A stretch of 6,844 bases of DNA from Phycisphaerales bacterium (GTDB taxonomy: Bacteria > Planctomycetota > Phycisphaerae > Phycisphaerales > SM1A02): the NCBI GenBank assembly GCA_018882625.1, contig VERO01000123.1:1-6844 (forward strand), written 5' to 3'. Positions 1 to 5,241 of this stretch are shown one piece after another. The notes under the pieces were generated by a model. That model did no database searches and had not been told where the DNA came from. It saw only the letters and a program-made list of their open reading frames with translations. The translations under genes were made by a program, and so were the position numbers. How positions within the stretch are numbered: position 1 is the first letter of the stretch; each line of letters starts with the position of its first letter.

Positions 1-1364
1 TTGTAGCACTCGGCGAACGTCTGGTAGTTGAACACGGTCGAGAGCAGGTAATCGAGCCCGCCGCCAAGCCCCATCACCGCCTGGCCGATGTGCACCAGCT
101 CGGTGGCGCTCGCGCCGCAGATGTGCACGCCCAGCAGCGTGCGCTCCGTGCGGTGGAAGAGCAGCTTCAGGAATCCGCTCGATGCGCCGCTGATCTGCCC
201 GCGAGCCGTCTCCGCATATCGCGCGACGCCGATCTCGTAGGGGATGCGGTCCTTCGTGAGCTGCTCCTCCGTGGCACCCACCGCGGAGAGCTCGGGAATC
301 GCGTAGATGCCGAGCGGATAGCGGTCCCCGATCGCCGCCACCGGCTCGCCGAACATGTGGCACGCGGCGATCCTGCCCTGCTCGGCGCTGGTGGCCGCGA
401 GCGCGGGAAACCCGATGATGTCGCCCGTCGCGTAGATGTGCGGCACAGGTGTCCGGAAGAACGAGTCCACGGCGATGAGCCCCCGCTCCGTCGCGGACAG
501 CCCTGCGGCCTCCAGGTTGAGGCCCTCGACCGCGCCCTGCCTGCCTGAGGACACAAGCACGCAGTCGCCCACGATGCGCTTGCCGCTCTGCAGTTCCACC
601 ACGGCCCGCACCGAGCCGCCGCTCTCCTGCGTGCTGATGCAGGACACGGCCTCGCCGCAGCGGAAGACCACCTTGCGCTCCCTGAGCTCGTGCATGAACT
701 CGTCGACCGTCTCCTGGTCCATGAAGGACACGGGCCGCTCGCGCGCCTCGACCAGCGTGACCTGCGTGCCCAGTCGCGCGAACATCGACGCGTACTCCAC
801 GCCGATCACGCCTCCGCCAACCACAATGAGCGCGCGCGGGAGATTCCGCAGCGACACGATGTCATCGCTCGTGAAGATCACCGATCCGTCCGTGGCGCAG
901 CCGGGCGGGACCCGCGCGCGAGTGCCGGTGGCAATGAGGATGCGGTCGGCCGTGATGCGCCGCTCCCCCGAAAGCCCCTCGATGAGCATCGTGTGCGCAT
1001 CGACGAAGCTCGCGGATCCGCTGATCAGCGTCACGTCGTTGCGCAGGAGCTGGTCGCGGATCACGCGTCCCTCCTCGGACATCACGTGCTCGACGCGGCG
1101 CAGCAGCATGTCCATCGTGGGACGCACGGGATCGATCCCCGCGATCTCCATCGCCTGCATCGCCGCCTCGCCGCGCACGCTCATCACCGCCTCGCGGAAG
1201 GTCTTCGACGGGATGGTGCCCAGGTGCAGCGACACGCCACCGACGCCACGCCGGCGCTCGATCAGGCCGACGCGCTTGCCGAGCTTCGCAGCCTGCACGG
1301 CCGCACGCTGGCCCGAAGGTCCGCTGCCGATCACGAGAAGGTCGAATTCGTAGGCCTCTGGCAT
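1..1364 (-). CDS. sthA: Si-specific NAD(P)+ transhydrogenase (soluble, FAD), C-terminus cut by window edge
   Basis: Soluble flavoprotein that transfers hydride between NADPH and NAD+, balancing the two cytoplasmic cofactor pools. 454 residues are visible and only about a dozen should be missing, judged from the 466-residue E. coli enzyme. Domains in order: FAD-binding GSGPSG (13-18), the active-site helix ending GTIPSKT (49-55), ATGTRA (145-150), NAD(P)-binding GGGVIGVE (183-190), the second FAD motif YATGD (311-315), then the dimerisation domain. FNYQTFAE (445-452) stands where disulfide reductases carry the catalytic His-Glu pair; this His-less form is typical of SthA and argues against lipoamide or mercuric reductase. 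Both redox cysteines are replaced (Ser45, Thr50), whereas E. coli SthA keeps the first. The start at 1364 gives MPEAYEFDLLVIGSG, matching the family's beginning; an in-frame ATG at 1394 would add ten residues, and neither has a clear Shine-Dalgarno. Family assignment is firm; activity is inferred. Confidence 0.93.
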   Translation of the reverse strand, partial: MPEAYEFDLLVIGSGPSGQRAAVQAAKLGKRVGLIERRRGVGGVSLHLGTIPSKTFREAVMSVRGEAAMQAMEIAGIDPVRPTMDMLLRRVEHVMSEEGRVIRDQLLRNDVTLISGSASFVDAHTMLIEGLSGERRITADRILIATGTRARVPPGCATDGSVIFTSDDIVSLRNLPRALIVVGGGVIGVEYASMFARLGTQVTLVEARERPVSFMDQETVDEFMHELRERKVVFRCGEAVSCISTQESGGSVRAVVELQSGKRIVGDCVLVSSGRQGAVEGLNLEAAGLSATERGLIAVDSFFRTPVPHIYATGDIIGFPALAATSAEQGRIAACHMFGEPVAAIGDRYPLGIYAIPELSAVGATEEQLTKDRIPYEIGVARYAETARGQISGASSGFLKLLFHRTERTLLGVHICGASATELVHIGQAVMGLGGGLDYLLSTVFNYQTFAECY

Positions 1365-1394
1365 GGCGGTGCCGGGGAAGGCTATCGCAGGCAT

Positions 1395-1428
1395 GTGCGC
1401 GCGCCGCGGCGCGTAGATTCGCGCACCG
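1395..1428. promoter_or_regulatory. Divergent intergenic region with nested palindromes
   Basis: This short gap separates the divergent transhydrogenase and flavin-reductase-like genes and must hold or overlap both start regions. A perfect 14-base palindrome, CGCGCCGCGGCGCG, lies at 1400-1413. A second inverted repeat, GTGCGCG (1395-1401) with CGCGCAC (1420-1426), flanks it. No convincing -35/-10 pair or Shine-Dalgarno is visible for either gene. The symmetry could be an operator for both genes, a hairpin in the leader, or simply a by-product of very high GC; the sequence alone does not decide. Confidence 0.3.
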
Positions 1429-2097
1429 ATGGAGATCGACCCTTCACGGCTCTCGCCGTCCGACCGCTACCGCCTTCTCATCGGCGCCGTCGTGCCGAGG
1501 CCGATCGCAGTGGTCGGCACGCGATCGCCCTGCGGCAGGTTCCTGAACCTTGCGCCGTTCTCGTTCTTCAACGCCTGCGGCAGCGAGCCGATGACGCTGA
1601 TGTTCTGCCCCGCAAACCGCGATGACGGCTCAGAAAAGGACACGCTGCGCAACTGCCTGCCCGCAGGGGATGGAGGATCGGGTGAGTTCACGGTGAGCGT
1701 GGCGACGGAGCCGATCATCCGCCAGGTCGTGGCCGCTGCAGAGGAGCTCCCTCCAGAGTCGAGCGAGTTCGCGCTCAGCGGCCTCACGCCGGTTGCAGGA
1801 GCGCGGGTGCAGGCGCCACGCGTCGGCGAGAGCCCGGTCAGCTTCGAGTGCCGCACTCGGCAGGTGATCAGGCTCGCCCACGGGGCGCCTGCCGGCGCCA
1901 ACATCGTGATCGGTGACGTCGTGCATGTGCATGTCGCAGACGGTGTGCTCGATGCCCACGGCAAGATCGATCCGGGCGCGTTGCGCGCCGTCGGCCGCAT
2001 GGGCAGCATGTGCTATGCGCTGACCCGCGATGTCCTTGAGATTCCCTTCGGTGCCCGGGCGCTCGCCGCCGGCGGGAACAGCAATCGGACGGGGTAG
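1429..2097 (+). CDS. Flavin reductase-like domain protein (FMN-binding split barrel)
   Basis: A 222-residue protein of the flavin reductase-like family (PF01613; DIM6/NTAB group), which binds FMN in a split barrel, usually as a dimer. Motifs in order: VVPRPIAVVGTR (21-32), the NLAPFSFFNAC core (40-50), KDTLRNC (70-76), EFTVSVA (86-92), ESPVSFECR (134-142), a GDVVHVHV strand (162-169), and the closing RMGSMCYALTRDV (190-202). These cover the whole domain at normal length, with a short disordered Gly/Asn tail. Members are often reductases feeding FMNH2 to a monooxygenase, but this subgroup is largely uncharacterised and no partner oxygenase is nearby. The start has no clear Shine-Dalgarno; I chose it because MEIDPSRLSPSDRYRLLIGAV fits family N-termini and it is the first ATG after the divergent gap. 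It is transcribed away from the transhydrogenase, so a redox link is plausible but inferred. Confidence 0.88.
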   Translation: MEIDPSRLSPSDRYRLLIGAVVPRPIAVVGTRSPCGRFLNLAPFSFFNACGSEPMTLMFCPANRDDGSEKDTLRNCLPAGDGGSGEFTVSVATEPIIRQVVAAAEELPPESSEFALSGLTPVAGARVQAPRVGESPVSFECRTRQVIRLAHGAPAGANIVIGDVVHVHVADGVLDAHGKIDPGALRAVGRMGSMCYALTRDVLEIPFGARALAAGGNSNRTG

Positions 2098-2111
2098 CCT
2101 TCGCGGCGCAC

Positions 2112-2145
2112 CCTGCCCGAGCGCGTCCGGCGCGCCGCGGGCAGG
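2112..2145 (+). terminator. Strong GC hairpin after the flavin-reductase-like gene
   Basis: CCTGCCCG (2112-2119) pairs with CGGGCAGG (2138-2145). Inside, GCGCG (2121-2125) pairs with CGCGC (2131-2135) around a five-base loop, with a small internal bulge between the stems. It begins 14 bases after the stop at 2097 and ends well before the next Shine-Dalgarno. There is no T-run after it, so it is not a standard intrinsic terminator. It could be a U-less terminator, an mRNA-stabilising 3' structure, or a leader structure for the gene at 2192. Confidence 0.45.
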
Positions 2146-2179
2146 CGCAGCGACCGCGGCTCGCGCACGTCTCACCCAC

Positions 2180-2184
2180 AGGAG
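2180..2184 (+). promoter_or_regulatory. Ribosome binding site for the DUF2934 gene
   Basis: AGGAG lies seven bases before the ATG at 2192. It settles this start over the in-frame upstream ATG at 2030. It is one of the few clear Shine-Dalgarno sequences in the window. Confidence 0.7.
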
Positions 2185-2191
2185 TCCATAC

Positions 2192-2578
2192 ATGGCAAAG
2201 TCAACTCGCAAGGCAGCGGCGCGATCGTCACCCAAGGGCGGCCGCGCATCGGCCCCGGCAGCCAAGTCATCGCACGGCACGTCGGGTGCGCGGGCGTCGT
2301 CGGCGCCGCGCGGCAAGGCAGGGTCCGCGGGTGCATCGCGCTGGTCGAGGGGCAAGCCCGTCGCCCCGCGCAAGGCCGCAAGCACACGACCTGCGCGTGT
2401 CGCGCCCGCGCCGCTGGCGATCCGCGACCCCTCGCAGGAGGAGATCGCGCATCACGCGTACCTGCGGTGGCTCAAGCATGGCGGAGGCGAGCACGAGAAC
2501 TGGTACGCCGCTGAGCACGAGCTGCGCACGCGGCGCAACGCGCTGCGCGCAGGTCGCGCGCCCAAGGGATCCGCATGA
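2192..2578 (+). CDS. Small DUF2934 protein with a histone-H1-like basic N-terminal tail
   Basis: A 128-residue, strongly basic protein. Residues 1-75 are low-complexity Lys/Arg/Ala/Ser/Gly/Pro (KSTRKAAARSS, KGGRAS, RGKAGSAG), resembling histone H1-like or AlgP-like tails that bind nucleic acid and are disordered. Residues about 80-113 form a DUF2934 (PF11154) module: PSQEEIAHHAYLRW, a Gly-rich turn with GEHENWYAAEHEL, then a basic end. The module's function is not known. The start at 2192 is supported by AGGAG at 2180-2184, seven bases upstream, and by MAKSTRKAAA, typical of such proteins. The same frame is open upstream to an ATG at 2030, but that lies inside the preceding gene and has no support. 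It may share a transcript with the upstream gene or be separated by the hairpin at 2112-2145. A nucleoid-associated role is only a guess from composition. Confidence 0.82.
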   Translation: MAKSTRKAAARSSPKGGRASAPAAKSSHGTSGARASSAPRGKAGSAGASRWSRGKPVAPRKAASTRPARVAPAPLAIRDPSQEEIAHHAYLRWLKHGGGEHENWYAAEHELRTRRNALRAGRAPKGSA

Positions 2579-2585
2579 TGCCGCT

Positions 2586-2601
2586 GGACCACGGCAGGTC
2601 C
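2586..2601. terminator. Weak inverted repeat between convergent genes
   Basis: GGACC (2586-2590) pairs with GGTCC (2597-2601) around a six-base loop in the 55-base gap between the converging DUF2934 and dehydrogenase genes. A shared terminator is expected here. The stem is only five base pairs, with no T-run on either strand, so this is a candidate only. Confidence 0.2.
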
Positions 2602-2633
2602 CATCCCCGCCGCCGCGCCCGAACCTGAACGGC

Positions 2634-3881
2634 CTAGCGCCGCAGCGGCGACACGGTCACGCCGAGCACATGCGGGCAGGTGCGGATCGCGGAAACCACC
2701 GGAGCCGAGGGCTGCGTGGCCGTGAAGACGCGCGCGACCGCAGCCGCGCCGCCGGTGCTGATCTGGTTGTCCATCTGCTCGACGTTGATGGCTGCCTTGC
2801 CGAGCACGTCGAAGATGCGCGCCAGCACGCCGGGCCGGTTCTCATGCCGCACCATCAGCACCGCGGATGCCGCCGTGTGCTCGGCCACGTTCACGCAGTT
2901 GAGCACGGTGCCGTCGGCATGCCACGCGCGCAGGATGCGCACCACCTCCGAGTCGATCGACAGCCGCGCCTGATCGGTCCGGTCGCCCATCCTGAACGTC
3001 CCGTAGACGCCGGGCTCGGACGCCAGCGCGCGCTCGGCACCCGTGCGGTCTTCGGGATCGCCCGAGAAGATGTCCAGTCCCGCGCGCACGCCGCGGTCGC
3101 GCACCGCGTGCAGCAGCGCAGCCTCGTCGCACACGTGGCCACGGCTGGTGTTGACGACGATCGTGCCGGGTCGCAGTGCATTGAAGAACTTGTCCCCGAG
3201 CAGCCCGCGCGTCTCCTCGTTGCCGGTCACGCTCACGCTGACCACGTCCGCGAGCTTCGCGAGATTCACGAGGTTTGCGCAGAAGTCGACTCCGAGGGCG
3301 TCGCAGCGGTCCTCGGTGATGTGCTTGCTCCAGGCGATCACGTGCATGCCAAACGCCAGTCCGCGGCGCGCGATCTCCTGCCCGACCTGGCCCAGCCCGA
3401 CGATGCCGAGCGTCCGCCCCGCGAGCCCTGATGCATCGGCGTAGGCCGTGGGGTCGGTGCGTCCGCTGCGCAGGTCCGCGACCTGGTCGGGAATGCGGCG
3501 GTCGCACGCGATGACCAGTCCCCACGCGAGCTCCGCCACGGCCGCCGCGTTGCGTCCGGGGCAGTGCGAGACCATCACGCCCATCCGGTTTGCGGCGTCA
3601 AGGTCGATGCACTCCGTGTCGCTTCCCGCGCAGATCACGAGGGCGAGCGCGCCGGACGCGCCAAGCGCCTCAGCGCAGACACGCACGGACCTCACGACGA
3701 GCACCTGCGGCTGGAGGTCCGTCATCGCGGCCGCGAGCGTGTCGGCGTCGAGCATCGGGTTGCGGATGACGTCGAAGCCCGCATCGCGCAGCGTGTCCGC
3801 AGCGGCGGCGTCGAACGCATCGGTGATGAGCACGCGCACGGTCGCGGTGGATGGGGCAGTGGCATGTCCGTGCTGGCTCAT
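2634..3881 (-). CDS. 3-phosphoglycerate dehydrogenase-like D-2-hydroxyacid dehydrogenase with ACT domain and altered active site
   Basis: A 415-residue protein with the SerA-type layout: a split substrate domain (about 14-110 and 305-330), a Rossmann NAD domain with VGLGQVGQEIARR (161-173), and a C-terminal ACT domain (about 338-413; RHENRPGVLARIF, then INVEQMDNQISTGGAA). ACT domains bind amino acids, serine in classical PGDH. Catalytic Arg247 is present in NTSRG. The usual Glu before Pro (DVFxxEP) is Asp275 in DIFSGDPED, and the catalytic His of (T)HHIGAST is Arg297 in TFRMGDRT. The substrate loop AGAGxNxID has become AGSDTECID. The fold is therefore complete but the Glu/His relay is gone. 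It could be a PGDH paralogue with another substrate or a ligand sensor; I withhold serA for that reason. The start at 3881 overlaps the stop of the upstream DUF1015 gene in ATGA, with AGAGG five bases upstream, so translation is probably coupled. Confidence 0.85.
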   Translation of the reverse strand: MSQHGHATAPSTATVRVLITDAFDAAAADTLRDAGFDVIRNPMLDADTLAAAMTDLQPQVLVVRSVRVCAEALGASGALALVICAGSDTECIDLDAANRMGVMVSHCPGRNAAAVAELAWGLVIACDRRIPDQVADLRSGRTDPTAYADASGLAGRTLGIVGLGQVGQEIARRGLAFGMHVIAWSKHITEDRCDALGVDFCANLVNLAKLADVVSVSVTGNEETRGLLGDKFFNALRPGTIVVNTSRGHVCDEAALLHAVRDRGVRAGLDIFSGDPEDRTGAERALASEPGVYGTFRMGDRTDQARLSIDSEVVRILRAWHADGTVLNCVNVAEHTAASAVLMVRHENRPGVLARIFDVLGKAAINVEQMDNQISTGGAAAVARVFTATQPSAPVVSAIRTCPHVLGVTVSPLRR

Positions 3882-5146
3882 GGGGACCTCTCGTGTGGAT
3901 TCGCGCGGGCATGCCCGGCGGTTGCGAAGCGGTGCAGGAAGAGCCCGCTCCTGATCTTGGGGTCAAACCACGTGGACTTCGGCGGCATCACCTCGTTGCG
4001 GTCGGCGATCGCCATCAGGTCCGCAATGTCTGTCGCGCGCATCGCGAACGCAGCATCGGCTCGGCCGGACTCGACTTCCGCGTCGAGCCGCTCCCCGCCG
4101 ACTCCCCCGAGGAACGCGATGCGGGGGTCGGTGCGCTCGTCGCGGATCGACAGCGCCGGCGAGAGGATCGCGGCCGAGAGCCGAGAGACGTCAAGGCGCT
4201 CGAGGGGCGAGCCCTCGCACGGCGGCAGGGCCGCACGCCACCATCCGTCTCGCAGCCTCACGCCAAGCTCCCCGCGCAGGTCCGGCAGCGCATTCTCGCC
4301 GTCTGCGAGACGGCGCCACGTGACGCCCTGCTGCGCGCACAGATCCCGGAACTCGGCAGGACCGAGCCCGCGCATGTCGCGGACGAGGCGGTGGTAGGGC
4401 AGTATCACCAGCTCCTCGGCGGGAAAGATCACGGCGGGGAATGCGCGCGGCCCGAGCCCACCGGAGGGCAATCCGCGTGCGCGCCATTCCTGCTCCGCAC
4501 GGTCTGCCGCCGCGCTCCTGTGGTGGCCATCGGCGATGTACACGCGCTCCACGGCCGCGAACATCGCGATGTACGGGTCCGGATCGTGCACGGCCCACAG
4601 CGAGTGGGTGACTCCGTCGCGCGCCGCGAAGTGCACGAGCGGCCTGTCGTTCATGTCGCGCAGCAGCTGCCGAGGAAGGTCCTCCACCTGCGGCGCCGCG
4701 AGCAGGACGGGCTCGGCGTGCGCACCGGTCGCCATGATGTGGCGCACGCGGTCCGCTTCCTTGTCAGGTCGTGTGTGCTCGTGCCGGCGGATGGCGCCGC
4801 TGCGGTAGTCGGCCACATCAACGCAGCACACGAGCCCGGCTACACGTCGCCCCGCCCGTGCCATCCGGTAGACGTAGAGCTGAGCCGTCCTGTCCGGAAT
4901 CAGGGCACCGGCCGAGACCAGGGCGTCGAGGTTGGCCTGCGCGCGGGACGCAAGCTGCGCCTCGGACGGGTGCGGCGTCTCGGGGAAGTCGATGTCCGGC
5001 CGGACCACGCGCATGAACGAGCACTCCCGGCCATTGGCGGCGGCCAGGGCCTCCGACCTATCGACCACGTCGTAGGGGGGGCAGGACACCTCCGACGCGC
5101 GGTGGGCCGGGGGCCGCAGGGCGGCAAAGGGGCGGACGTGGATCAC
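3878..5146 (-). CDS. DUF1015 family protein (possible free-serine kinase-like enzyme)
   Basis: A 422-residue protein covering the whole DUF1015 (COG4198) family. Signatures in order: MIHVRPFAALRP (1-12), CPPYDV (22-27), RHEHT (121-125) followed by KEADR (129-133), the most conserved motif IADGHHRSAA (204-213), LPYHRLV (249-255), and the C-terminal MPPKSTWFDPKIRSGL (387-402). It is soluble, with no signal peptide or membrane segment. The family's biochemistry is poorly established. Its DGHHR motif resembles the ParB/sulfiredoxin-fold active site of free-serine kinases such as archaeal SerK, and the family often neighbours serA-like genes, so phosphotransfer to serine is a reasonable inference but not shown. 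The start is GTG at 5146, matching the conserved MxxxRPF beginning; no Shine-Dalgarno is visible. It is the first gene of an operon, its TGA overlapping the dehydrogenase ATG by four bases, and it is divergent from the HD-GYP gene. Confidence 0.85.
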   Translation of the reverse strand: MIHVRPFAALRPPAHRASEVSCPPYDVVDRSEALAAANGRECSFMRVVRPDIDFPETPHPSEAQLASRAQANLDALVSAGALIPDRTAQLYVYRMARAGRRVAGLVCCVDVADYRSGAIRRHEHTRPDKEADRVRHIMATGAHAEPVLLAAPQVEDLPRQLLRDMNDRPLVHFAARDGVTHSLWAVHDPDPYIAMFAAVERVYIADGHHRSAAADRAEQEWRARGLPSGGLGPRAFPAVIFPAEELVILPYHRLVRDMRGLGPAEFRDLCAQQGVTWRRLADGENALPDLRGELGVRLRDGWWRAALPPCEGSPLERLDVSRLSAAILSPALSIRDERTDPRIAFLGGVGGERLDAEVESGRADAAFAMRATDIADLMAIADRNEVMPPKSTWFDPKIRSGLFLHRFATAGHARANPHERSP

Positions 5147-5168
5147 AGCAGGCGGGAGAGTCTAGGGG

Positions 5169-5204
5169 GGTCGGAAAATCTTCCTGGAAATCGGATGATC
5201 GGCT
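5169..5204. repeat. Interlocking GGAAA/TTCC repeats in the divergent gap
   Basis: The divergent gap 5147-5241 contains GGAAAATC (5173-5180), TTCC (5181-5184) and GGAAATC (5186-5192). These form both a direct repeat and overlapping inverted repeats (GGAA...TTCC; TTCCTGGAA at 5181-5189). ATCGG then occurs twice (5190-5194, 5198-5202). Such spaced copies could be regulator sites acting on both the HD-GYP gene and the DUF1015 operon. The elements are short, so chance is possible. Confidence 0.3.
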
Positions 5205-5207
5205 CAA
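5178..5207 (-). promoter_or_regulatory. Candidate promoter for the DUF1015-dehydrogenase operon
   Basis: Read on the minus strand, TTGAGC (5207-5202) resembles a -35 box. GAAGAT (5183-5178) could be a -10 box after an 18-base spacer, with about 30 bases to the GTG start. Only three of six -10 positions match consensus. In its favour, this is the least GC-rich spot of the divergent gap. Confidence 0.3.
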
Positions 5208-5241
5208 CGGCCCCCGGGATCGCGACGATTGCGGTGGCGTC

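Noticed and set aside
436..1625. Two long plus-strand frames over 436-1353 and 690-1625
   Set aside because: Both are antisense to the transhydrogenase, whose FAD and NAD motifs are intact, and neither shows any domain.
2030..2191. Upstream extension of the DUF2934 gene to an ATG at 2030
   Set aside because: The extension lies inside the flavin-reductase-like gene and across the hairpin, has no Shine-Dalgarno, and the ATG at 2192 has a good one.
1630..2385. 251-codon minus-strand frame
   Set aside because: It is antisense to the flavin-reductase-like and DUF2934 genes, Ala/Arg/Asp-rich with no motif.
2286..3431. 381-codon open frame on the plus strand
   Set aside because: It overlaps both the DUF2934 gene in another frame and the antisense of the dehydrogenase; its composition is Arg/His/Asp-rich, typical of a shadow frame.
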